Positions 1-8,552 of a stretch of 10,819 nucleotides of DNA are shown here, one piece after another; within the stretch, counting starts at the first letter, position 1; each line of letters opens with the position of its first letter. The notes beneath the pieces were generated by a model. It ran no database searches and was not told where the DNA came from. It saw only the letters and a list, made by a program, of their open reading frames with translations. The stretch is from Dethiosulfatibacter sp. (lineage in GTDB: Bacteria; Bacillota_A; Clostridia; Tissierellales; Dethiosulfatibacteraceae). The position numbers and the translations under genes were made by a program. The stretch is from the NCBI GenBank assembly GCA_019084435.1, contig JAHRFV010000023.1, positions 1 through 10,819 on the forward strand. Reading direction: 5' to 3'.

Positions 1-422
1 CTTGATATACTGATTATCTCACCGTTTTCTTCAATTTCTATCTCTTCACTATTGAAGCTTTTTAGCTTACCGATAAACATCTTTGAATCATTTAGTTTCT
101 TATATAGTTTCACTTCGACCAGGTTGTCGATGTTGTTTTTATAGTCTTCATCTGTTTTAAAAGGCCTATCTATACCGGGAGAAGATACCTCAAGATTATA
201 CGCCTCGTCAATAGGATCATCCTTATCCAGTTCATCACTGATCAGATGGCTCACAACGGCACAATCTTCCAAATCTACACCCTTTTCTTTATCGATGTAG
301 ATTCTTAAAATATTGATGCCGCTTTCTCTGACATATTCAACATCAAATATTTTCAAATCTGTATGTTGCACTGCTTTTTCAGCAATTACAGTCACATTTT
401 TAATTAAATTTTTCTTGTCCAT
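1..422 (-). CDS. rimP: Ribosome maturation factor RimP, 3' end cut by window edge
   Basis: RimP assists late assembly of the 30S ribosomal subunit in the cytoplasm. I translated this frame by hand: it opens MDKKNLIKNV and stays open for 140 residues to the window edge. The family hallmark, EVSSPGIDRPF, lies at residues 78-88, at the junction between the N-terminal alpha/beta domain and the C-terminal SH3-like domain. RimP is usually about 150 residues, so only about a dozen are missing. The ATG at 422 is preceded by AAGGAGC (428-434) with a five-base spacer, a good ribosome binding site. The gene has its own promoter at 496-524 and a leader hairpin at 447-468. By family habit nusA should follow just outside the window; this cannot be seen here. 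Confidence 0.95.
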   Translation of the reverse strand, partial: MDKKNLIKNVTVIAEKAVQHTDLKIFDVEYVRESGINILRIYIDKEKGVDLEDCAVVSHLISDELDKDDPIDEAYNLEVSSPGIDRPFKTDEDYKNNIDNLVEVKLYKKLNDSKMFIGKLKSFNSEEIEIEENGEIISIS

Positions 423-446
423 TCAAAGCTCCTTAAGGCAATTAGA

Positions 447-468
447 AAGAGTGGGGATTCCCACTCTT
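447..468 (-). terminator. Leader hairpin before rimP, terminator or attenuator-like
   Basis: A perfect 9-bp inverted repeat (AAGAGTGGG with CCCACTCTT) encloses a four-base loop. In the minus-strand RNA the stem is followed by UCUAAUUG, a U-rich but interrupted tract. It lies downstream of the predicted start of the 496-524 promoter and upstream of the rimP SD, so transcripts from polC and from the local promoter both pass through it. It could terminate polC readthrough, attenuate the rimP operon, or only stabilise the 5' end. Interrupted U-tracts are typical of NusA-dependent terminators, and the Bacillus rimP(ylxS)-nusA leader is reported to carry one. The stem is seen; the function is inferred. 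Confidence 0.6.
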
Positions 469-495
469 ATCGGCCAATTTCTTTAATCACACTGT

Positions 496-524
496 ATTAT
501 AACATATTCGTTATACTTTTTCAA
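496..524 (-). promoter_or_regulatory. Sigma-A type promoter for the rimP operon, overlapping the polC stop codon
   Basis: Read on the minus strand, TTGAAA (524-519) is followed by a 17-base spacer (518-502) and a perfect TATAAT (501-496). A TG one base before the -10 box (504-503) gives an extended -10 element. The polC stop codon TGA (523-521) is inside the -35 hexamer. Transcription should begin near 489, giving a leader of about 67 bases that contains the 447-468 hairpin. This is the best promoter match I found in the window. Confidence 0.8.
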
Positions 525-3500
525 ATATTAAATAGAGATATTTGATTACTCTGATTCAGCCCTTCAAGGCATCCATGTATCTTTAATACCTCAATGCTTG
601 TTTTGTTGACTTTTGCTCTTTTCATAAGATCTTCCACTGATATGAAAGGGCTTATATTTCGTTCTGATTGGATGTTGGCTGCAGCTGTTTCCCCTACACC
701 TTCTAGTGAAATCAGCGGCGGTAATAATCTATCATCTTTAATTCTGAACTCTTTATGGTCTGATAGATACAGATCCACAGGCAATATCTGATATCCTCGC
801 TTATACATTTCAAGGGCTACTTCTAAAACAACAATGGAATTCTTGTCTTTTTGAGATTTATTTTCTCTAATGTTGATTTCTTTTATGACATTTTGAATAT
901 GCCTCTCTCCTTTTATTATCAGATCAGCATCAAAATCAGGGGCTTTCATAGTAAAATAGGCCGCATAAAATGCCAAAGGAAAATGAACTTTGTAATAAGC
1001 AATTTTTACTGACATTGTGACATATGCAACTGCGTGGGCTTTGGGAAACATATACTTGATTTTGTTGCAAGAGTCAATATACCATTGGGGTACATTTTTT
1101 TGTTTCATTTCCTCGATGTCTTCTTCCGTCACACCTTTGCCTTTTCTGACTCTTTCCATAATATCAAATGCTTTCTTCTTCTCAACACCCTGGTATATTA
1201 GAAATGTCATAATATCATCCCTGGTTGATATAACATGCTTGATAGTAGTTTGATTACTTCTAATATAATCCTGTGCATTACCAACCCACACATTCTCACC
1301 ATGGGACAATCCTGATATTCTCACAAGGTCAGAAAATGTCTTTGGTATTGTGTCCATGAGCATTTGTCTAACAAATCCTGTCCCAAATTCAGGAATTCCC
1401 AATGTTCCGGTTTCGCATCCAATATCATCACTGGTTACACCTAATACCTTAGGTGATTCGAAAAGTGATAATGTCGCTTCGTCATCCAATGGAACTCTTG
1501 AGCTTTGAAATCCTGTCATATCCTCGAGCATCTTGATGATTGTTGGTGTATCATGTCCAAGTATATCCAGTTTCAGTATTCTACCAGAGATTGAATGATA
1601 ATCGAAATGGGTGGTCTTGACACCGGATTTTCGATTATTTGCTGGGTATTGAATGGGTGTGAAATCATATATCTCTTTATTTTTCGGAACAATCATTACC
1701 CCACCAGGGTGCTGACCAGTAGTTTTCTTGACACCTGTGCAATAATCCACCAAGCGGTTTGTCTCAGCGTTCCTTAATTGAATACTCTTACCATCAAAAT
1801 AGTTCTTAACGAATCCATAAGCAGTTTTGGATGCTATAGTCCCAATTGTTCCAGCTCTGTAAACATATCCTTCTCCAAATAATGCCTCAGTATATCTCAT
1901 GGCTTCTATCTGTTCCTTAGCGGCAAAATTTAAGTCAATATCGGGTTCCTTATCTCCTTCAAAACCTAAAAATACTTCGAAAGGTATATCGTGCCCTTCC
2001 TTGATATATGTAGTCCCACATACAGGACATAATTTAGAGGGCATATCCACACCGGAGCTGTAGCTACCATCTGTTACAAATTGACTATGCTTACATTGTG
2101 GACATATGTAATGGGGTGGAAGTGGATTAACCTCAGTTATATTGCTCATTGTTGCTGCGAAGGAGGATCCCACAGATCCCCTGGAGCCAACTATGTATCC
2201 ATCTTCTAACGATTTTTCGACCAACTTCCTAGCTATAACATACATGACGGCATAACCGTTGCTGATAATCGAGTGCAACTCTCTTTCCAGCCTTTCTCGT
2301 ACAAGGTCTGGTAAAGGATCTCCGTACATTTGAATAGCATTCTGCACGGTGATTTCTCTTAGGCTAATATCAGCTCCCTCTATAATCGGTGGATATACAC
2401 CATCCGGAATTGGTTGAATATCTTCAATCAAGTCAGCTATTAAACTAGGATTCTTTATGACAACCTCTTCTCTTACACGCTCATTTAAATATTCAAACTC
2501 AGCCAGCATTTCATTAGTCGTTTTCAAATAGATTGATGGTTGGTCATCTGCATCATCATATCCTTGTCCGGTCATCAGTATCTCTCTGACTATACTATCC
2601 TTCTTGTCAAGAAAATGAACATCACCTGTGGCGCAAACCAGTTTGTTGTTTCTGGTCCCTAAGTCTATGATTTTTTTGTTGATTTCTTTCAGATCGTTCT
2701 CATCCTTCAAAATACCACTCTTGATCAGATTCAGATTATTGGTAGCGGGTTGAATCTCAAGAAAATCATATTGCTGAACAATCTTATCCAACTCATTATC
2801 CGTTGCACCTGAAAGAATGGCGCTGAATAACTCTCCAGATTGACAAGCGGTACCTAGAATAAGCCCTTCCCTATATTGGCTAAGAACTGATCTTGGCAAT
2901 AAAGGCTTTTTATAAAAATAATTCAAATGTGATTCAGAAACCAATTTGTATAAATTTTTCAGTCCAATATAGTTTTTCACCAATATGATGATGTGAAATG
3001 TCTTCGAGTTTGTAATGCTTTTTTCTTCACCAATATTAGAATTGATTTCAATTATATTTTCAAGGCCTTTAGCCTGAAGCATTTCAATCAAAATAACAAG
3101 AAGTGCTGCGGCAGCCATGGCATCATCTGATGCTCTGTGATGGTTTTCAAGTGTAATGCCCAAATCCTTGCACAATTTGTTCAGTTTGTAGCTTTTACGT
3201 TTTTTAATTAAGTATCTGGCCAGATCCAGTGTATCGATGACGCAAAACTCTCTTGGGGTGTCTAGGTTATTTCTTAGAAATGAATAATCAAAATTAGCAT
3301 TGTGGGCACATAAAACTTCACAATCTCCAATAAAGTTCAGGAATTCTACGAGGCAAGCTTTTATATCCTGTGCGTCCCTAACATCTTCATTGGTAATACT
3401 TGTGATTTCTGTAATTTTATAGGGTATATCTATTTTGGGATTGACCATTATATTGAAGGTATCCACAATTTGTAGATTCTTAAGCTTAACGGCTCCGATT

Positions 3501-4735
3501 TCAATAATTCTGTCGTTTATAGGTGATAATCCTGTGGTTTCCAAGTCAAAAACAACTATCTCTTCGTTAAAATCCTGGTCGATGGGATTTTTGATGATAT
3601 CAACACCATCTTCACACAAATAACCTTCCATACCGTAAAGAATTTTTATATTATGTTTTTTAGCAGTTAGCATTGCCTCCGGGAATCCTTGCAACACACC
3701 ATGATCTGTCAATGCAATTGCCTTATGTCCCCATTCTTTTGCTCTTTTTGCGATTTTATCAAAATCACTGATGCCGTCTAGTGCGCTCATTTTGCTATGA
3801 ACATGGAGCTCTACTCTTTTGTCTTCGCTTAAGTCCCTTATAATCTGTTTTTCGTTGCATAGATTAATGCTTTGTGCCATCATCAGGTATTCTCTGGAAA
3901 AACTATCATACATGTTTTTGCCTTTGACTAAGACAACATCTCCAACTGTCAGGACTTTAAGTTTATTGGTCTTCTCTTCTCCCCTTATAAAGGCTTTTAC
4001 CGTTATGGAGTTAGTATAGTCAGTCATGTCCATCTGAAACAGGAACAGGTCTGTTTTAATTGCTTTGATGGTAGTATTGAGGATTTCTCCCTTAATGCAA
4101 TAATCGAGTCCCTGAATCTCATCTATGTCATTGATGTCAACAGGCATATCGCTGATCTTTTTACCTAACAGGACTTCCTCTACTGTCCTTTTTTTCTTGG
4201 ATTTTGTCTTTTTTTGAACAGTAGTGTTTGATAGAGATGTTTCTCTGACAATTTTCTCCAATTCCTTAGAAAGATCCATATGGCTTATCTCTTCTTTAAA
4301 GTCTAAAATCAGATGTATTCCATACTGATAGAGGGATTTGAAAGCATGAGAAATCTTTTGGTCCGTCTTGTTTTGTATCATCTTCTCATATAGAATCCTG
4401 TTCTTAACTGTAATTGAAACCTCTGTGGGATTTATCATCTTGATGCACTCTTCATCAATCTCTTTTGCCAATGAATTGTGATGTTTTTTAAGCAAGTATA
4501 ATATATTGCTGATAAGGATTTCTCTTTTTATATCACCAATCACATCCGCATAGGAAATCTGGACATCATAATCAGAACCCAGTCTGCTTTGATACCATCC
4601 ACTGAGATCATCTATTTCATTTATGGAATACAGAACATCACTGCTTATCTGGATTAACAAGTTGCGTTCTGTATGATTAAGGCTGATTTTAATGATTTGA
4701 GCTTTTGTTAGAGTTTTCTTTGTTCCATCAGGCAT
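521..4735 (-). CDS. polC: DNA polymerase III alpha subunit, PolC type (Gram-positive replicative polymerase)
   Basis: PolC copies the chromosome at the fork and proofreads with its own 3'-5' exonuclease. At 1404 residues it is close to the roughly 1440 of Bacillus PolC. In order: an N-terminal region; an OB fold near 205-300; a PHP domain opening with LHVHSKMSALDG near 310, with TDHG, GMEGY, ACQSG and TGDVHF also kept; an inserted DEDDh exonuclease (FDLETTG near 395, HNANFD near 477, HRASDD near 532); a four-cysteine zinc site (CPQC near 877, CPVC near 902); palm PDIDLNF near 930 and LKLDILGHD; a helix-hairpin-helix near the end; and QISLF at 1398-1402, a sliding-clamp binding motif. All catalytic residues I can place are present. 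The ATG at 4735 follows GGAG (4741-4744). An intrinsic-terminator-like hairpin lies just upstream, so polC may be partly insulated from ispG. Confidence 0.98.
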   Translation of the reverse strand: MPDGTKKTLTKAQIIKISLNHTERNLLIQISSDVLYSINEIDDLSGWYQSRLGSDYDVQISYADVIGDIKREILISNILYLLKKHHNSLAKEIDEECIKMINPTEVSITVKNRILYEKMIQNKTDQKISHAFKSLYQYGIHLILDFKEEISHMDLSKELEKIVRETSLSNTTVQKKTKSKKKRTVEEVLLGKKISDMPVDINDIDEIQGLDYCIKGEILNTTIKAIKTDLFLFQMDMTDYTNSITVKAFIRGEEKTNKLKVLTVGDVVLVKGKNMYDSFSREYLMMAQSINLCNEKQIIRDLSEDKRVELHVHSKMSALDGISDFDKIAKRAKEWGHKAIALTDHGVLQGFPEAMLTAKKHNIKILYGMEGYLCEDGVDIIKNPIDQDFNEEIVVFDLETTGLSPINDRIIEIGAVKLKNLQIVDTFNIMVNPKIDIPYKITEITSITNEDVRDAQDIKACLVEFLNFIGDCEVLCAHNANFDYSFLRNNLDTPREFCVIDTLDLARYLIKKRKSYKLNKLCKDLGITLENHHRASDDAMAAAALLVILIEMLQAKGLENIIEINSNIGEEKSITNSKTFHIIILVKNYIGLKNLYKLVSESHLNYFYKKPLLPRSVLSQYREGLILGTACQSGELFSAILSGATDNELDKIVQQYDFLEIQPATNNLNLIKSGILKDENDLKEINKKIIDLGTRNNKLVCATGDVHFLDKKDSIVREILMTGQGYDDADDQPSIYLKTTNEMLAEFEYLNERVREEVVIKNPSLIADLIEDIQPIPDGVYPPIIEGADISLREITVQNAIQMYGDPLPDLVRERLERELHSIISNGYAVMYVIARKLVEKSLEDGYIVGSRGSVGSSFAATMSNITEVNPLPPHYICPQCKHSQFVTDGSYSSGVDMPSKLCPVCGTTYIKEGHDIPFEVFLGFEGDKEPDIDLNFAAKEQIEAMRYTEALFGEGYVYRAGTIGTIASKTAYGFVKNYFDGKSIQLRNAETNRLVDYCTGVKKTTGQHPGGVMIVPKNKEIYDFTPIQYPANNRKSGVKTTHFDYHSISGRILKLDILGHDTPTIIKMLEDMTGFQSSRVPLDDEATLSLFESPKVLGVTSDDIGCETGTLGIPEFGTGFVRQMLMDTIPKTFSDLVRISGLSHGENVWVGNAQDYIRSNQTTIKHVISTRDDIMTFLIYQGVEKKKAFDIMERVRKGKGVTEEDIEEMKQKNVPQWYIDSCNKIKYMFPKAHAVAYVTMSVKIAYYKVHFPLAFYAAYFTMKAPDFDADLIIKGERHIQNVIKEINIRENKSQKDKNSIVVLEVALEMYKRGYQILPVDLYLSDHKEFRIKDDRLLPPLISLEGVGETAAANIQSERNISPFISVEDLMKRAKVNKTSIEVLKIHGCLEGLNQSNQISLFNI

Positions 4736-4746
4736 AGTATCTCCGT

Positions 4747-4769
4747 AAAAAAGCTGCCTGTCAGCAGCT
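4747..4769 (-). terminator. Short intrinsic-terminator-like hairpin between ispG and polC
   Basis: On the minus strand AGCTGC and GCAGCT form a 6-bp stem (4764-4769 with 4752-4757), extendable by a U-G pair to a four-base GACA loop. It is followed directly by six Ts (4752-4747, the first shared with the stem). The ispG stop codon (4768-4770) forms the base of the upstream arm, and the polC SD (4741-4744) begins two bases after the T-tract. The stem is short, so partial termination is more likely than full. It could also act by structure near the polC start. Confidence 0.6.
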
Positions 4770-5805
4770 ATATTTTTTCAATTTCTTCCATCAAAACATC
4801 AATTATTTCATCCTCGCGAATTTTTCTTATAATCTGTCCTTTCTTGAACAAGACGGCCTCGCCTTTGCCACCTGCAATTCCAATATCGGCTTCTCTTGCC
4901 TCTCCAGGTCCATTTACAACACAACCCATAATGGCAACCGTCACATCTTTCTTGCTGGTCGAAAGCCTTTGTTCAACTTCTTTCGAAATGCCTATAAGAT
5001 CTATTTTGGTTCTGCCACAGGTTGGACAGGATATTATATTAGGGCCATAGGGTCTGAGATTCAAGAACTGCAATATCTTTCTTCCAATGATTACTTCCTT
5101 GTCAGGCGAATCCGTGAGTGAAACCCGTATTGTATCTCCAATGCCATTCAATAGCAAACTTCCAATGCCCATAGCTGATTTTATGACACCATTTGAATAG
5201 GATCCCGCTTCAGTAACACCAAGATGCAAAGGATAATCTGTCCTATGTGATATAAGCGTATAGGAATCATAAGTCAATCGCACATCGGACGATTTGATAG
5301 AAATAACGAGATTGTCATAGCCACAATCCTCTATGATTTTGACCTGCTCCAGGGCACTTTCAATCATAGAGTTCTTGTTCAATCCTTTGTACTTATCTAA
5401 GAATTCTTGTTTGACAGAACCCGAGTTTACACCTACCCTTATAGGAATATTCCTTTCTTTGCAGGCTCTTACTACCTCTATGACTTTTGATCTATCCCCA
5501 ATGTTTCCAGGATTGATTCTGATACCGTCGACTCCCATTTTTACAGATTCTACAGCAAGCCTATAGTCAAAATGAATATCTGCTACAAGAGGGATGTTTA
5601 TTTGTTTTTTTATTTCAGAAATAGCCTTAGCGCTTGCCATATCCGGCACCGCACATCGGACTATATCACACCCTACCGACTCAAGCAATTTGATTTGTGC
5701 GATTGTTGATACAATATCACTTGTTGCAGTATTGGTCATGGATTGAACGGTTATAACACTATCGCCACCAACCGGGACTGTCCCATAATAGACTTTCCTT
5801 TTCAT
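4768..5805 (-). CDS. ispG: 4-hydroxy-3-methylbut-2-enyl diphosphate synthase (IspG/GcpE)
   Basis: IspG is the [4Fe-4S] enzyme that converts methylerythritol cyclodiphosphate to HMBPP, the penultimate step of the MEP isoprenoid pathway; it is cytoplasmic. The protein is 345 residues, normal for the compact bacterial form. The N-terminal TIM barrel shows VQSMTNT near 20 and a VADIHFD segment. The C-terminal iron-sulfur domain carries the expected ligands: Cys260 and Cys263 in CPTCGR, Cys295 in GCVVNGPGE, and Glu302. The ATG at 5805 lies eight bases after the rseP stop; its SD, GAGG (5812-5815), shares bases with that stop, so the two are probably translated together. The products feed the isoprenoid chain that UppS extends. 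dxr, another MEP gene often found in this cluster, is not in the window. Confidence 0.97.
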   Translation of the reverse strand: MKRKVYYGTVPVGGDSVITVQSMTNTATSDIVSTIAQIKLLESVGCDIVRCAVPDMASAKAISEIKKQINIPLVADIHFDYRLAVESVKMGVDGIRINPGNIGDRSKVIEVVRACKERNIPIRVGVNSGSVKQEFLDKYKGLNKNSMIESALEQVKIIEDCGYDNLVISIKSSDVRLTYDSYTLISHRTDYPLHLGVTEAGSYSNGVIKSAMGIGSLLLNGIGDTIRVSLTDSPDKEVIIGRKILQFLNLRPYGPNIISCPTCGRTKIDLIGISKEVEQRLSTSKKDVTVAIMGCVVNGPGEAREADIGIAGGKGEAVLFKKGQIIRKIREDEIIDVLMEEIEKI

Positions 5806-5813
5806 CTGAAACC

Positions 5814-7052
5814 TCAGTTCAATATTTTAATGATGTCCTTATATAACACAAAGAACATCAATGCCATTAGAAACACAAATCCGATGAAGTGAATATAGCC
5901 TTCCTTCTCAGGTGATATTCTTTTGCCTCTAATACCTTCGATGGCAATGAACACCAACCTGCTGCCATCAAGTGCTGGGACAGGCATTAGGTTTATAAAT
6001 CCAAGATTTATGTTGATGAAAGCCATAAGGTTTAGTAATGGATACAATCCAAGCCTAGCTGCCTCACCCACCATTGAAATGATGCCGATTGGTCCAGCTA
6101 CAGCCTCAGATCCCACTTGTCCGGTAATCATCATGCCAATGAGTTGAAACATCAGAGTGATATAAAAAATAACACGATGTATAGAACCGGTTACAGCTGT
6201 CAGGATGCTCTTGTCCATCTCTGTGTAAAATCCAATTGTAATTTGATTTTCAGGTATAACCTTTACTGTCTGTATCTGATTATCCCTCTCAATTTCCATA
6301 TTTAGATCCACACCACCCGAGTTAGCTATATTGCTTCTGACTTCCTCCCAGGTAGCTGTGGTAACGCCGTTGATAGATAAAATCTTATCTCCAGGTTTCA
6401 ATCCAGCATTTTCAGCCGGGTAACCGACATTGACAACCGCGAGTTCAGTTGTATACACACCATCTATCTCGGTCGGAGAGATACCTACGATATATCGATA
6501 ATTCTGTTTTATTTCAAAGGTTTTCTCCACATTATCCCTAACAATAGTCAATGTGTATTCATCCTCATGCTTTATTATTTCGTTGGTCAGATCTTCCCAG
6601 TATCTGACTTTAGTATCTTCAATCTTTGTGATCTTGTCGCCCGGTCTCAATCCTGCAGCATATTCTGTTGCATTTTCATCAATATAGTCTACTGTTGTGC
6701 CGGCAATGCCATAGGCAAGTACAACTACAAAAAAAATAATTAGCGCCAAGGCAAAATTCATGATTGGTCCCATCAAAATTACTCTGAATCTCTGCCATGG
6801 AGATTTGGAACTGAAGCTTTTCTCCGAAATAGCTTCCTCGTCTTCGCCTTCCATTTTTATATAGCCACTGATTGGTAGTGCTTTTATATAATAGGTTGTT
6901 TCTTTACCTTTTTTCTGAAACAAAACTGGACCCATACCAATAGAAAACTCACTCACATTGATACCGGCTTTTCTTGCTGCCCAAAAATGACCAAGTTCAT
7001 GAATCAATATGGCCATTGAAAAAATCAAAATTGATGCAACTGCTGTTAACAT
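5814..7052 (-). CDS. rseP: Site-2 intramembrane zinc metalloprotease RseP/RasP
   Basis: RseP cuts transmembrane segments of anti-sigma factors and remnant signal peptides inside the membrane. The 412-residue protein has a first membrane helix holding the zinc motif HELGH at 18-22, a second near 90-115, then an external region, then further hydrophobic segments from about 290. The second active-site motif, NLMPVPALDGS near 350-361, supplies the third zinc ligand, Asp. The external region contains two PDZ-like cores, each with a GDKI signature (GLRPGDKI near 136, GLKPGDKI near 216). This resembles Escherichia coli RseP more than single-PDZ relatives. The residue after LDG is serine, where glycine is more usual. 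The ATG at 7052 has a strong SD, AGGAGG, which includes part of the cdsA stop codon. Its substrates cannot be told from this window. Confidence 0.97.
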   Translation of the reverse strand: MLTAVASILIFSMAILIHELGHFWAARKAGINVSEFSIGMGPVLFQKKGKETTYYIKALPISGYIKMEGEDEEAISEKSFSSKSPWQRFRVILMGPIMNFALALIIFFVVVLAYGIAGTTVDYIDENATEYAAGLRPGDKITKIEDTKVRYWEDLTNEIIKHEDEYTLTIVRDNVEKTFEIKQNYRYIVGISPTEIDGVYTTELAVVNVGYPAENAGLKPGDKILSINGVTTATWEEVRSNIANSGGVDLNMEIERDNQIQTVKVIPENQITIGFYTEMDKSILTAVTGSIHRVIFYITLMFQLIGMMITGQVGSEAVAGPIGIISMVGEAARLGLYPLLNLMAFININLGFINLMPVPALDGSRLVFIAIEGIRGKRISPEKEGYIHFIGFVFLMALMFFVLYKDIIKILN

Positions 7053-7061
7053 AGATTCCTC

Positions 7062-7829
7062 CTAAAATAGCAATGTCATTACCAGGTAATAAGTAATAGG
7101 TGTCATCAGCAGGACGCTGTCGAATCTGTCAAGGATGCCACCATGTCCGGGTAGAACATTACTATAATCCTTTATGCTGAATTCCCGCTTAATTTTTGAG
7201 GCCAGCAAATCTCCAAATATTGAAATTATGCTTCCGACTAGAGCGATGATGAAAATTAAATGTATAGGTTCTTTCAACAAAAATGCATTGACTGCCAAAG
7301 AGACTAATATGGCGCCTACAATCCCTCCGACTGCACCCTCGACGCTTTTTTTGGGGCTTAATCTGGGACATAGCTTGTGTTTTCCAAAATTGCTACCTAT
7401 TATGTATGCAAAAGAATCAGCACTAAAGGTAATAGCATATATCAGCCAAAAATGCTTATAGACTGAAAACAACACAAAGTGATAAAAAAGCAAAACAATA
7501 TAGACAAAACCAAAAAAAGAAACCGATAAGTCTCTGAGATTAGTATCTTCCTGAATAACAAAAATAACACCTGCAATAACTGTGTGTGCTGTAATAATCA
7601 TATATAAATCAAAATCAATTTTGAACATCAGAAGTGAAAATATAATTATAGCAGTTAAATAATTGAGTTTAAAAACGATACTGTTTTTTTTGTTAACCAC
7701 TCGATCCATTTCAAAAAGAGCAATCAGAGTAATGCCTAAAACAGTAAAGCTAAAAAGAGCGCCACCCAAGTAAGTCGCTAAACCAAGATATAATCCACCA
7801 ATAAGACCTGTTAAAACTCTCTTCTTCAT
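7062..7829 (-). CDS. cdsA: Phosphatidate cytidylyltransferase (CDP-diacylglycerol synthase)
   Basis: CdsA makes CDP-diacylglycerol from phosphatidic acid and CTP, the branch point for bacterial phospholipids, in the cytoplasmic membrane. The 255-residue protein is a chain of hydrophobic segments, most likely seven or eight helices. Near residues 208-235 it carries the family signature: SKIKR, then [12 protein letters not shown], then DRFDS, whose acidic residues bind the metal needed for catalysis. The ATG at 7829 is three bases after the uppS stop, and its SD (AAGGAG, 7836-7841) lies in the last uppS codons, so translation is probably coupled. Its stop TAG is part of the rseP SD. In many Firmicutes dxr stands between cdsA and rseP; here there is no room for it. 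Confidence 0.96.
   Translation of the reverse strand: MKKRVLTGLIGGLYLGLATYLGGALFSFTVLGITLIALFEMDRVVNKKNSIVFKLNYLTAIIIFSLLMFKIDFDLYMIITAHTVIAGVIFVIQEDTNLRDLSVSFFGFVYIVLLFYHFVLFSVYKHFWLIYAITFSADSFAYIIGSNFGKHKLCPRLSPKKSVEGAVGGIVGAILVSLAVNAFLLKEPIHLIFIIALVGSIISIFGDLLASKIKREFSIKDYSNVLPGHGGILDRFDSVLLMTPITYYLVMTLLF
7645..7673 (-). promoter_or_regulatory. Possible internal promoter inside cdsA, facing rseP
   Basis: Read on the minus strand, TTTAAA (7673-7668), a 17-base spacer, and TATAAT (7650-7645) preceded by TGC give a perfect extended -10 box with a 4 of 6 match at -35. It would drive rseP and ispG. The region codes for hydrophobic, AT-rich codons, where chance TATAAT boxes are common, so support is weak. 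Confidence 0.25.
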
Positions 7830-7832
7830 TGA

Positions 7833-8552
7833 TTACTCCTTGCCAAAACGTCTGCTTCTATTCTGATATTCTGCTATGGCCTTGTGCAGCTCTTCAGCCT
7901 TGAAGTCAGGCCAAAGCACCTCTGTGAAATAGAACTCTGTATACGCCATCTGATATAGCATAAAATTGCTTAATCTTTGTTCACCACTAGTTCTTATAAG
8001 AAGATCAGGATCACTCTGACCCTGAGAATACAAGTAACCACTAATGAGTTGTTCGTCAATCTCATTAATTTCAATCGTATTTTCCTTTACAGCCAAAGCA
8101 ATTTTTCGTGCAGCATTTACGATTTCATTTCTACCACCATAGCTTAGGGCAATGTTAAGATTTAATTTTTTGTTATTTCTGGTTATTTCGATGGATTTTC
8201 TGATACCCGCTTTTGATTTATCTGGAAAGTCATCTAGGTTACCAAAAACATTTATTCGTACACCTGCTGTATTCAACGGTTCTATCATGGTCTCTGAAAA
8301 TTCAAGCAAAAGATTCATTAGGTAGGTGACTTCTTCATTTTCCCTTCCCCAGTTTTCAGTTGAAAAGGCATAGACAGTTAGATACTCAACACCGAGTCTA
8401 ACACATTCTTCGACTGTTTCTCTAAATCTAAGCATGCCTTCTCTATGGCCTGCGTTCTTGAACTTTTTATTTTTCTTGGCCCACCTTCGGTTTCCATCCA
8501 TAATTATTGCAATATGTCTTGGAATATTGTCCCTATCGAGTTCTATCGTCAA
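7833..8552 (-). CDS. uppS: Undecaprenyl diphosphate synthase (cis-prenyltransferase), TTG start
   Basis: UppS adds eight isopentenyl units in cis to farnesyl diphosphate to make the C55 carrier used for peptidoglycan and other wall polymers. The 239 residues begin with the diphosphate-binding HIAIIMDGNRRWA at 13-25, with catalytic Asp at 19, then TVYAFSTENW, and RTSGEQRLSNF near 184-194, which binds isopentenyl diphosphate and magnesium. The start must be TTG at 8552: an in-frame TGA (8553-8555) lies immediately before it, and the next ATG is inside the catalytic motif. The SD is GAGGTGG (8558-8564). A hairpin with a U-tract (8568-8592) lies just upstream. A weak start codon plus this hairpin suggests output is kept below that of frr. 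Confidence 0.97.
   Translation of the reverse strand: MTIELDRDNIPRHIAIIMDGNRRWAKKNKKFKNAGHREGMLRFRETVEECVRLGVEYLTVYAFSTENWGRENEEVTYLMNLLLEFSETMIEPLNTAGVRINVFGNLDDFPDKSKAGIRKSIEITRNNKKLNLNIALSYGGRNEIVNAARKIALAVKENTIEINEIDEQLISGYLYSQGQSDPDLLIRTSGEQRLSNFMLYQMAYTEFYFTEVLWPDFKAEELHKAIAEYQNRSRRFGKE

Noticed and set aside
467..490. Seven-codon GTG frame (VIKEIGR) at the start of the rimP leader, possibly a leader peptide
   Set aside because: It has no SD, and the predicted transcript starts at or next to the GTG itself. It shows no codon run that would suggest attenuation by amino-acid supply.
3650..3730. TTGACA-like box inside polC (minus strand, near 3707-3712)
   Set aside because: No -10 hexamer at a suitable distance; internal coding sequence.
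7189..7371. Minus-strand 60-residue frame inside cdsA in another reading frame
   Set aside because: Fully inside cdsA, low-complexity basic translation, no SD evidence; a shadow.
7174..7461. Plus-strand 95-residue open frame opposite cdsA, and other plus-strand frames of 60-82 residues across the window
   Set aside because: Each lies opposite a well-supported gene, resembles no family I know, and has composition expected from the complement of coding sequence.
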